Positions 22,357-30,997 of a stretch of 64,000 nucleotides of DNA are shown here, piece by piece. Both the position numbers and the translations under genes were made by a program. This DNA comes from Schizochytrium sp. CCTCC M209059 (taxonomy: Eukaryota; Sar; Bigyra; Thraustochytrida; Thraustochytriidae), in NCBI GenBank assembly GCA_000818945.1, contig KN805419.1:167712-231711 (forward strand). Direction: 5' to 3'. Below the pieces are notes generated by a model. That model was not told where the DNA came from and searched no databases. It saw only the letters and a program-made list of their open reading frames with translations. Positions within the stretch are counted from its first letter, which is position 1; the number at the start of each line of letters is the position of its first letter.

Positions 22357-23548
22357 AACCCCAGCTATATGGCGAACTTCCGGTGACGCACGCTCGGAAG
22401 TGCGGGTGTCAATGGTTGAAACGCGTCCCAGCCCAGTCCACTATTACTGAGACATGGACTTAGAACTCAGTATTGATCGAGACATCGAGAGAACTTCAGA
22501 GCAGCAAACACCCGACTCAATAAGCAGGGCACAGAGAGAAAGAAAGATTGGCACGGAGAGAGATGAAGGCAGAGAGAGAGGCGACAGTGTGAAGACACTG
22601 GGGGAAGGCGAAGAGGTAGCGGAGTCGACCACTGCAAATAATGGTCAGGAAACATGTCTTTCAATGAGCTTTTTTATTTATTTATTTTCAAACGGTGCTT
22701 CTCGCCTCGATGAACTTACGGTGAACAAGGAAATCTGGGAGCTGAGAACGTGTGTCTTACTTGTGATGGTTGCATTGGGCTTGATATGGGCCGCTACAGA
22801 GCATGAAACTATTTTTCTGGCCCTTATTTTACTTGGAGGAAGGGGGGAAACTCGGTTGTATGATGGGTTCCATCTCTTTTATTGTTATCGTCAGGTCGTC
22901 GGGGTTTCTTATTAGATGTAGCCATCGCAACTGTGGCTTCCATAAGACGCCGAGACCCGCTAGGCTATGATATTCTCTTTTGTCTTGCTTCATGGTGCTC
23001 CGTGTATTTGACATGCAGAATGGCGACAAGAGTGCTTGTTGGTCTCGTTCCTTTATGATATGCTTTCTAGCTCGCACTAGGCAGACACCATGACGAATTT
23101 CTAATTCCCGCTGTAGCAGCAGCTAGCAAAATGATCCGCATTGTTTTCCGGTCTTTCAACGTTAATGCGAATGAAGTCAGATTCCGCCACACCGTTTACC
23201 CAACGATCGACTTTTCCCGCGCCCAAAATCTCGATACTTGCTGGCCTTGAGCCAAAATCATGTGATATCGATTTTCTACTTTTAAACGGTGCAGCACATC
23301 TTTGATTTCTCCCACGGAACATCATCAATCTAGCATAAGCTCAGAGCGTATCGTTTTTTGTTTTCATGTCAGTGGATGGCATTACATCCTTTGTGTCCCT
23401 CTCTTTTCGACATGCAAGTGACCAGCAAGTGAAAGATATTTTATGGTCGCTTCTTTTCTTTCTTGGAGAGTCACTGCAAACGATCGAATGAACAATCCAG
23501 CGCTAGATACTCTAGCGTCGCTGGACGAAGGTTCGCGTCTGTGAGATC
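22357..23548 (+). other. 1.2-kb gap before the acylase gene
   Basis: Relatively AT-rich DNA with a GAGAGA-rich patch (about 22530-22580) and a TTTATTTATTTATTTT run near 22670. Open frames are short and Ser/Leu-rich. No gene is supported. Confidence 0.5.
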
Positions 23549-26485
23549 ATGTTGTCAAACAGCAGCGCGAACGTCGCGGTGTACGCGCGCCTGGTCGACC
23601 CAGAGGGAAACAAAGAGCGCAAGTTCGCAGGCCATACGGCCGTGGAGGAGCCGCTCAGAAATGGGACTCATGTCACGGTTGCCAAGATAGCAGCGACGCT
23701 TTGCGCCGTGGCGTGGTTCTATCTTGCAGGTCATACGCTACATTTGGCGTCACTCTGCCCTCGCGCGTTCGGCGTTGCGCTAAGTATCCTTGCGATCGGA
23801 GATGCAAGTTTCATTGGTGTTATCTTGAAAAAAGGGGGACCACGCACCTGTTGTCAACGAATTGCGCTCTTGTTTGGGACCTTGTGCGCGCTGCTCACTG
23901 TATCTCTATCTATTTGGATCTACAAGCGCGCGTTGATCTCGGAAATCTTCTCTCTTGGTCCTGACGCCGACATTTCGGGCGTTGTCAAGGTATATGTAGA
24001 AGACGGGACCGGTATTGTCCACATCGAATCAAGCTCCGAGGACCCAGGGGATCTTTTTTTCGCACAGGGCCTCGTCATGGCTCAAACGCGCACCTTTCAA
24101 ATGGAATTCCAGCGCCGCTTGGCACGCGGACAACTCGCAGAGGTTGCGGGCGCTGCAGCTGTGCCTCAAGACACTCTCTTTCGCACGCTCGGTTTTGGGC
24201 GAGTTGCAGAGCAAACGTATGCGCGCATGCGAGAAGACCCGCGCTTTGAGGAAGAGATTCTAAATCTTGGGCGATTCTGTGACGGCGTCAATCACTTTTT
24301 CACGTCTCGACAGCGGTTCTCTGCGCCTCTCGAGCTCATATTGCTCTCCTTTCTCTTTCAGACTCCCTTTCCTTGGCAGTTGGAACCGTGGACTCCTGCA
24401 GATTCGATCGCTTGGGTCTTGGTCATGTCCTATGGGCTGTCGGGTAACTTGCAACGCGAAATGATGCGCTTCAAGCTCATTGCCGATCAGGGCCTCTCTG
24501 TGGACCGTGTGAACGAGCTGCTTCCCGCCTTTGACCTCACCGACTTCCCGACCATTTTGCAGCCCGAAGACGTTTGTCAGGATCCTCACTCAAGCCACGA
24601 CAATGCCACTTGCATAGAAGACCCAGAAATGAAGGCCTGGCTCAATTCCCTTCGCGCCACGCAGGCCAGCTTTAAGAGGGACCTGGCGAAATCCTCAAGG
24701 TCGGTATGGGATTTTCGCCCGGGAAACGCGCTTGGCATCTCGGGCGCTTCAAACAATTGGGTCGTGAGCGGGGACCTTTCGCAAAGCGGAGCGCCTTTGT
24801 TGGCCAATGACCCGCACCTTGAGCTGACGGCCCCAAACGTCTGGCTACTCATGCATCTTAAAGACCCAGCCCAAGATGTAAATGTGATTGGCGCATGCTT
24901 TCTTGGAGTTCCCTTTGTCGTATTGGGTCGCAATGCCCATCTGGCTTGGGGCGTCACCAACACCGGAGCTGATGTTCAGGATCTTTTCGTTTTGCAAACC
25001 GTAGACTCCGGAACCGCCTACATGCACAATGGTTCAAAGGTGCTATTACAAACCCGCACAGAGAGCCTTGGCGTTGCAGGCGAGGCAGCTCTTCGTCATG
25101 TGGCCATTCGTACCGCACCGCACTACGGCCCTGTCATTTCCGATCACAACCTCCCCGACACGATTTTGAGAACGCGAGAGGGAGACGCTGCGACGCGACT
25201 GGGCAATAATACGGTTGCGCTACGGTGGACCTCACTTCTGGCCGACGAGCCAGAGCATTTTGACACCACTCTTGTGGCTTTTATGCGCATGTGTCGTGCT
25301 CGCACAATCGACGAGGCCCGCACGGGTGCGCTCAAGTACCTTGTGGCTCCAGGCCAGAATTTTGTCATGGCTACACACAAGGATATTGCGTACCAGATGA
25401 CGGGTCGATTTCCTATGCGTGTAAAGGGCCACACAGGCGTCTTTCCTGTACCCGGAAACGGCTCGTACGACTGGGGCGCTCAACACTATTTTGCCTTTGA
25501 GGAACTGCCTTGGGTTAAAAATCCAAAGCAAGGCTTTGTGGCGACGGCAAATAACCGCGTTCAGCCCGCATGCTTTCCCCTGACGCCCACTTGCGACTTT
25601 GATTCGACAGACGGGTACCGGGCCAAACGTATTACCGAGCTTCTCGCTCATCCCCAAGGCAAGCATTCCGTTGCAAGCATGCAGGCAGTGCAGCAAGATG
25701 TGTCAAGTCTCTACGCGGCAGAATTGCAAGAGGTGTTGGCCGAGGCCTGCCGTCAGTCAAACGCCCCAGAAGCCGTTGTTTTGTGTGATCTACTCGTCCA
25801 TGCATCGAACGAGGACTGGAAGTCTCATCGGATGAAGGTGAGCTCGGTGGAGGCGAGTCTTTTTAACCTTTGGAACGAGGAGCTTGTTCAAAGCACACGG
25901 GCCGAGACCGGCGTCAAGTACTGGACCGTGCCCTTGTTCACCTCATTTGCCTTTCGTCGTGCTGCAGCGAATGGCACTGCAGACGTTGGAAGCGTTTGCG
26001 CGCAAAACATGAGCGATGCGGACTGTCTCTCCTATGCAACAGCTGCGCTTGAGCGCGTCGCTTTGCTCCTCGCCGAGGGCAAGGTCAAGCCCTGGGGCAC
26101 GGTTGGAATGCACGAGACCTGCTTTGCGTCGCAACTTTTTGCCGGGACGCCTTTGGACTGCCTCTTTTCGCGACGTGTGCCGCATGGGGGAGATGACGTG
26201 ACTGTCAATGTCGGCTCGTCGTCATACCCGAGTTTTGAGCAGCGCGCGGGTTCTTCGTTTCGAGCAGTCATGTCCATGGGCGAAGACGCTAGCGGCGACG
26301 ACGGCGCATCCGTCATTGTCAATGCCCTTGGTCAAAGTGGTTCTCCTTTCTCGCGCCATTACGACAACATGGTGAAGCCCTGGTCTCTAGGCAAGTACTT
26401 TGCCATGTCTCTGGAGAATGCGACGGCCAATGGGCCTGTGCGCGAATCTTGTCTTGCCAGCGATCGTGAGCTGTGCTTACCGTAG
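23549..26485 (+). CDS. Membrane-anchored penicillin acylase family (S45) Ntn-hydrolase
   Basis: 978 residues, starting at the first ATG. Penicillin-amidase-family enzymes cleave amide bonds of acylated amines such as beta-lactams, acyl-homoserine lactones and N-acyl amino acids, and mature by self-cleavage. About residues 45-130 contain three hydrophobic segments, so the enzyme is probably membrane-tethered. The alpha-chain part begins around GVVKVYVEDGTGIVHIESSSEDPGDLFFAQG and has MAQTRTFQMEFQRRLARGQLAEVAG, typical of the family. The autoprocessing site is GISGA|SNNWVVSG, with Ser401 the expected N-terminal nucleophile. The beta chain contains NDPHLELTAPNVW and GVTNTGADVQDLF. Length is close to the ~800-residue precursor plus the membrane region. 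Bacterial members are periplasmic; here the lumen or cell surface is likely. Substrate unknown. Confidence 0.9.
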   Translation: MLSNSSANVAVYARLVDPEGNKERKFAGHTAVEEPLRNGTHVTVAKIAATLCAVAWFYLAGHTLHLASLCPRAFGVALSILAIGDASFIGVILKKGGPRTCCQRIALLFGTLCALLTVSLSIWIYKRALISEIFSLGPDADISGVVKVYVEDGTGIVHIESSSEDPGDLFFAQGLVMAQTRTFQMEFQRRLARGQLAEVAGAAAVPQDTLFRTLGFGRVAEQTYARMREDPRFEEEILNLGRFCDGVNHFFTSRQRFSAPLELILLSFLFQTPFPWQLEPWTPADSIAWVLVMSYGLSGNLQREMMRFKLIADQGLSVDRVNELLPAFDLTDFPTILQPEDVCQDPHSSHDNATCIEDPEMKAWLNSLRATQASFKRDLAKSSRSVWDFRPGNALGISGASNNWVVSGDLSQSGAPLLANDPHLELTAPNVWLLMHLKDPAQDVNVIGACFLGVPFVVLGRNAHLAWGVTNTGADVQDLFVLQTVDSGTAYMHNGSKVLLQTRTESLGVAGEAALRHVAIRTAPHYGPVISDHNLPDTILRTREGDAATRLGNNTVALRWTSLLADEPEHFDTTLVAFMRMCRARTIDEARTGALKYLVAPGQNFVMATHKDIAYQMTGRFPMRVKGHTGVFPVPGNGSYDWGAQHYFAFEELPWVKNPKQGFVATANNRVQPACFPLTPTCDFDSTDGYRAKRITELLAHPQGKHSVASMQAVQQDVSSLYAAELQEVLAEACRQSNAPEAVVLCDLLVHASNEDWKSHRMKVSSVEASLFNLWNEELVQSTRAETGVKYWTVPLFTSFAFRRAAANGTADVGSVCAQNMSDADCLSYATAALERVALLLAEGKVKPWGTVGMHETCFASQLFAGTPLDCLFSRRVPHGGDDVTVNVGSSSYPSFEQRAGSSFRAVMSMGEDASGDDGASVIVNALGQSGSPFSRHYDNMVKPWSLGKYFAMSLENATANGPVRESCLASDRELCLP

Positions 26486-26778
26486 CTCTGATGGAGCAGA
26501 TACTGACGGCATTGCTGTTGTTACGTCAAGATGAGTGCGAAAGATGTTGTTGTGGCAGGCAGGCAGACTGGCGGGCAGGCAGACTGGTTGGCGAATGAAA
26601 GCTCACCCGCCAATCCAAGTCACAAAGGCCGACCAACTCTTGTTTGAGACTTTTATTTTATTTTTTGTTGATCTTTGCAGCCCTTTCGTTTTGATGCACT
26701 ATCGAGCGCCGATCGACGTTGATTCATTGCCAAAAAGATTGATGCTGAGTCTCGTTTCGGTTGGCCACAGACGTGCTT

Positions 26779-26812
<34 letters not shown>

Positions 26813-27049
26813 CTCTTGTTTGCAAGGCTTGCCTGATACTAAATGTAACAGGAAAAGATGAATTCGATCCCAAGCGAGACGCCAAAACTTGAACGGAGTT
26901 TTTTTCTTCTCTCTGGCGGGGGTTTCTTCGTAGCTGCGACGGCACGCGGGGTGCCCTCGGCAGCGCCATCAAGCCGTGCCCCCTACTCCCGGTCCACGCG
27001 AGGTCAAGTCTTTGCGTCTTGACAACGCACTAGAAGAGAGCCGGCAAGA
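26486..27049 (+). other. Gap between two + strand genes
   Basis: Contains GGCAGGCAGACTGG-type repeats (about 26555-26590) and a CT microsatellite (about 26786-26812). No gene is supported; it probably includes the promoter of the glycosyltransferase gene. Confidence 0.5.
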
Positions 27050-28846
27050 ATGAAGGCAGGCGTCAACCGCGCCGCGGCAGGAGCGCGCGACTTTTTCGCA
27101 GAAGGCGTGCTGGGCGGCAGGCGGAAACAACGCGCGGAAGACAAAGGCCAAAAGGATGACTGGGTGACCAAAGTCAAGGTCATTGGCATCTTGATGTCAC
27201 TCTTGCTCATTTTGTACGTGCTTTCCTTTGTCATGGCGCAACGTGGCTCCGAGACGGCCCCTCTCGAGGAATGGCAGCGTACAGGTCAGTATCCGGGCCA
27301 GACGGAGGTGCTCGCAGATGCGCAAACTCGTCCGCACTCGGCGCAGGAAAATGGGGACCTTTTGCCGGACGACTGGGATGCCAAGGAGCCATCAAGCAAC
27401 GCCGTTGGGGATTCTGATTCGAACATCAATGGCAACGATCTCGCCAGTGAGGATGCCGACGAAGTCGTGCCCCAGTCGCAGCTGTCGCCGGAAGCCCTCG
27501 CAGCGCTGCTTGAAGAGACGCCGGACATTGAGGCTGACGAGATGGTGTCATCCGCGATCCTCGCGCTGGCAAGTCAAAAGGTCTCGTCGCCGTTTACTAC
27601 ATACGACATTCCGGGCGTGGACCCGATAAAGGACGCCATCTTTCTCGTCAATGGAACCTTGACGAACGCTTACAAGTCAGTTCTTCGCGACAAGGTACCG
27701 CAAACGCGACAGGATCTGCCGCGCGTGTTCCCGCGAGATGTAGCGGTCTTTTACAAGAATCTGCATAAACGCAAGACTGTATGCGTGTACACCCGTACGC
27801 CTCGACAAGACTCGCTCTTTCGCACAAACTTTATGTCCATGTTTGCCTCGGGCGACTACAACTATGTGATCATGCGTTCGACGGACTGTCAGCACGAGGG
27901 AAAGTGCTCGTCACCCGAGGAGGCGCGAAGCCACTCGCGCTGTGACCCGGATTTGAGTCCGACGGTGCATTTGCTGGAGCGAATCAAGAATTTCCAGCAT
28001 GAGCGTTTTGAGCAAGTTCTTTCCAATGGCGTGGAAAACTATGACGTTCTCGTTGCTACAGGGGATGAGTTTTGCCGCGCGCTACACACCTACGACCGTG
28101 CGCATTTTCGCATGTATGCGGGTCCGAAGGTGGTGAATGCTTCGCAAGGCTCGCCTATCTACCTGCCTTTGGGTCCTCGCGAGGAGTTCAAACGCGTATA
28201 CGCCAACGACGTGCGTCTGGTGAGGGAGCGCAAGTACAAGTTCAACTTTATGGGCAGCCTGACGTCGCTCTCGCGTAAGGTGCTCGTCAAGGAGCTTGGT
28301 CCTTCGAGTGAAAAGTACTCATCTTTTGTTTGGGTAGTGTCCAAGTGGAAGAAGCAACTCACGCGTGCCAACGGGTACATAACCCCGGTGGAGTACAAGC
28401 AGATTTTGGTCGACTCGGTCTTTACGTTGTGCCCACAGGGCCACAATCCGGAGGCGTACCGCATCTACGAGGCGTGCGAGGCTGGATCGATCCCCATTGT
28501 CGTTCTCGACGAGTATTATCGCTCGCACGAGTGTGAAGGGGCCTTTTTGCCATTGATTACGCAAGGTGCTCCCTTTGTATTTCTCAACTCGTGGACCGAG
28601 CTGCCGGCGTATCTGGAATACATTTTGCAGCACCCCGAGAGGATACAGCAAATGCAAATGGACACCATGGAGTGGTACAGCAAGTTTATGACCAAGGTGG
28701 CGACCCAATTCGAGACGGTGATGACCTTGCGTTTTTCGGATCGCAGCGAGTCGGGCAAATTTACTTCGACGCGGTCGATTCCTAGCATTCGCAACTATCT
28801 CGACGACGCCGCGTATAGAGTGCCTTTGCAAAAACCTGCCACGTGA
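27050..28846 (+). CDS. RXYLT1/exostosin-like type II glycosyltransferase
   Basis: 598 residues from the first ATG. Residues 44-63 form a signal anchor (VIGILMSLLLILYVLSFVMA) after a basic tail, giving Golgi type II topology. An acidic stem follows, then a GT domain. The C-terminal nucleotide-sugar region carries LCPQGHNPEAYRIYEACEAG followed by SIPIVV, then GAPFVFLNSWTELPAYLE and MEWYSKF. This order strongly recalls vertebrate RXYLT1 (TMEM5), which transfers xylose to ribitol-5-phosphate on alpha-dystroglycan and belongs to the wider exostosin/GT47-like group. The donor and acceptor here are unknown; a xylosyl- or other cell-surface glycosyltransferase is the inference. Only 40 bp separate its stop from that of the convergent F-box gene. 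Confidence 0.75.
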   Translation: MKAGVNRAAAGARDFFAEGVLGGRRKQRAEDKGQKDDWVTKVKVIGILMSLLLILYVLSFVMAQRGSETAPLEEWQRTGQYPGQTEVLADAQTRPHSAQENGDLLPDDWDAKEPSSNAVGDSDSNINGNDLASEDADEVVPQSQLSPEALAALLEETPDIEADEMVSSAILALASQKVSSPFTTYDIPGVDPIKDAIFLVNGTLTNAYKSVLRDKVPQTRQDLPRVFPRDVAVFYKNLHKRKTVCVYTRTPRQDSLFRTNFMSMFASGDYNYVIMRSTDCQHEGKCSSPEEARSHSRCDPDLSPTVHLLERIKNFQHERFEQVLSNGVENYDVLVATGDEFCRALHTYDRAHFRMYAGPKVVNASQGSPIYLPLGPREEFKRVYANDVRLVRERKYKFNFMGSLTSLSRKVLVKELGPSSEKYSSFVWVVSKWKKQLTRANGYITPVEYKQILVDSVFTLCPQGHNPEAYRIYEACEAGSIPIVVLDEYYRSHECEGAFLPLITQGAPFVFLNSWTELPAYLEYILQHPERIQQMQMDTMEWYSKFMTKVATQFETVMTLRFSDRSESGKFTSTRSIPSIRNYLDDAAYRVPLQKPAT

Positions 28847-28886
28847 ACAAGAAGAACTATAATGACAATGATCTGAGCTTGTGTGT

Positions 28887-29984
28887 TTAGAATGTTGAGG
28901 GGTCTAGCGTGGCTTTTCGGTCTCTCTCTCTTGAGAGAGGAAGTTGCGCCAACGCGGAAAAAGCATTTAGCGGAAAGGTCTCAGGATGATCTTGGCTTGT
29001 ATCGAGCACATGCCATGGCTTTTTGTCGTTCGTGGCAACGATAGAAAGAGGCGTAAAGTCTACCCGCGTATCGGTCTCAATGCGTACAAGCGCTCGCTTC
29101 TCACGGCCAACAAAATGCGTCAGATACAGAGCCGAGTCCGTTGCGCTAAGCGCGCAGCTGACAGGCCGGCACAAGTTGGTTTGCATGGTTTCCACAACGC
29201 CTGAGAGGAGATTGACGCGCACGAGAGAGCCGGTTGGACGCAAGGCGTAGAGCTCTGCGGAAGCGTCGCGGGCGAGAGCTGCGAGATTGGCGGATGCAAG
29301 ATCAAGTTGTGGTTCGCGAGCCCAGGGCTCAGCGTCGCAGGTGAGGTAGACGCTCAAGTTAGCGCCTCGTTCATCGAGGGCCAAGGATGTGCACGGGGAT
29401 GGCAGCATGATTCGCGCGTCTTCGCGGCCGTCTGGTCTGATAACGAGCAGAGCTGGTGTAGCAGCGTCGGCAACGGCGAAGCGATCACGTTTGCGCAAAA
29501 AGGCAATGCCAACAGGGTTGACAGCCTTTAGTGGTATCATGCGACTGTATTGGAGTTTACCGCGCTTATTCACACGCAAGAGATGTATACATGACTCGCC
29601 CTGGATAACAGCGGCGATGAAACCGCGCGTCTTGGCCCAGCAGATGGCACCATGTTTTGTCTGTTGGCCATGTTTGGCAGCAAGTGTCTTGTTGATGTGT
29701 ACCGGAATGGGGCACTCGTCAAGCACTGTCAAAGATCGAGAACACCGAAGGCACAAGCGTCGTGCGTTTCCGTGGTCAATTTCGGCACGCACTTTTGGTG
29801 CAGTCGCCGCGAGCACTGCGTTGGATGCCTTTTCCCACCTTTTGCAGACGAGATTGGCAGATGCAATGAGCTGCAGAGGCGAGAGCCACTCGAGGATGGC
29901 TTGCAAGGTCTCCGATGGCAGGCGTTCATTCACGGGACTTTGTGTCAGCGCGTCTGCCGTGACACCAACTTTTCGCGCAGCCAT
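28887..29984 (-). CDS. F-box protein with propeller-like C-terminal region
   Basis: 365 residues, ATG at 29982-29984. Residues about 20-60 (ERLPSETLQAILEWLSPLQLIASANLVCKRWEKAS) fit the F-box, which binds Skp1 in SCF ubiquitin ligases. The rest, about residues 85-345, has repeated short beta-strand motifs such as RGFIAAVIQGESCIHLLRVN, DRFAVADAATPALLVIRPDG and AELYALRPTGSLVRVNLLSG. This suggests a degenerate beta-propeller for substrate binding. No WD signature is strict enough to name the propeller type. Likely role: substrate receptor of an SCF complex. It is divergent from the PDZ gene and nearly overlaps the glycosyltransferase at the 3' end. Confidence 0.8.
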   Translation of the reverse strand: MAARKVGVTADALTQSPVNERLPSETLQAILEWLSPLQLIASANLVCKRWEKASNAVLAATAPKVRAEIDHGNARRLCLRCSRSLTVLDECPIPVHINKTLAAKHGQQTKHGAICWAKTRGFIAAVIQGESCIHLLRVNKRGKLQYSRMIPLKAVNPVGIAFLRKRDRFAVADAATPALLVIRPDGREDARIMLPSPCTSLALDERGANLSVYLTCDAEPWAREPQLDLASANLAALARDASAELYALRPTGSLVRVNLLSGVVETMQTNLCRPVSCALSATDSALYLTHFVGREKRALVRIETDTRVDFTPLSIVATNDKKPWHVLDTSQDHPETFPLNAFSALAQLPLSRERDRKATLDPSTF

Positions 29985-30179
29985 TGACGGGCCAGCCTAG
30001 GCGAGGCGTTTCGGCGTGCTGGCGAGGCTGGCTGGCCAAGCCAGCGTGGCGACGCGGTCCCGCTCTTTGGCTCGGAAACAGAGAAGCCAGTACGGCTGAC
30101 TCGATCCTGCTCGGACCTACCGAGGAGCTTTCGTTTTTGACCAGCTGGCTGACTATTTTACATTCACTGTCAATCTACG

Positions 30180-30199
30180 TAGTAGGCCTAGGCCTACTA
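30180..30199. promoter_or_regulatory. Perfect 20-bp palindrome TAGTAGGCCTAGGCCTACTA
   Basis: The two strands read identically over 20 bases. The half site AGTAGGCCTA recurs singly at 16819-16828, 43691-43700 and 61692-61701. It could be a dimeric factor site; function is inferred only from recurrence and symmetry. Confidence 0.6.
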
Positions 30200-30685
30200 T
30201 ACCAACCAAGTAGAGAGACGGTGCACGCCCTTTTTTCTCTGGGAACAGCCTCGAAAGTTCTCAAAAGAGACAGACGGAGCTTACCAATCGTAAGGAAAAA
30301 GGGTAGTATGCCTGACTGTGAGCGCGCGCGGCTGCCTTTGCTCTTCTCCCCGCGCCTCAACTCGCGCCGTCTCGTCTGGCCTTTCTTTCCTGGTCTTTTC
30401 TGCTCTCATCGCGCTCTGCTTCCGCGTGACCGAATTCGGCCCGAGTTCGGTCTGTCCGCGCGCGCATCAAAAAGTCGCATGGCATGTCCCCAAGCGCCGT
30501 GCCTCTCGGCACCGGGACCTCGCGCAAGCGCCGCGGCAGCGCCTGGCCTCCCCGCTGGAGCTGGCCAACGCGGCGTAACGCACCTTTGCGCAACGCTTTT
30601 CCGCCGCGGCCGGCCGGCTGCCTGACTGCCCCGCCGGGCGAACGGGAAGGAGGAAGGCGGCGCGAAAGTCGCAGTCACGAGCGCG

Positions 30686-30838
30686 CATTCCGCACTTGCG
30701 CGGGGGGATAGGCCAGTGTGGAGGGCGGCGGCGCAAGTGCGGCTCGCGGACTTGTGTCCCCAGGCCGTGTCCAGTCGCGCGCAAGTGCAGAATGGGCCGC
30801 GGGGAAGGGCCTATCGCGGCGGCCGCAAGTGGAGAATG
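30686..30838. promoter_or_regulatory. Cluster of four CGCAAGTGSRGAATG elements
   Basis: Four related 15-mers in 153 bp: reverse at 30686-30700, forward at 30732-30746 (diverging at the 3' end), 30780-30794 and 30824-30838. The last is identical over all 15 bases to the reverse copy at 8286-8300. The CAAGTG core is E-box-like. It lies 160-310 bp before the PDZ start codon. Confidence 0.65.
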
Positions 30839-30997
30839 GCGCAGGGAGCCCTTGCACGCGCCGCGAGTCCACGAAAAGCAAACTCGAATCGTGCGCGCGT
30901 CGAGCGAGGCAGCGCGAGCGAGGTCTTCGTGCGCGCGCGTCCGGGCCCGCGCAGCGAGGGAGAGAGCGAGCGAGGGCGGGCGGGCGGACGAGCAAGG

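Larger units (their letters stand above)
29985..30997. promoter_or_regulatory. Divergent promoter region, F-box / PDZ genes
   Basis: Contains the perfect 20-bp palindrome at 30180-30199 and a cluster of four CGCAAGTGSRG-type elements at 30686-30700 (reverse), 30732-30746, 30780-30794 and 30824-30838. The last copy contains an ATG in frame with the PDZ gene, but that ATG is part of the repeated element, so translation is judged to start at 30998. Confidence 0.6.
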
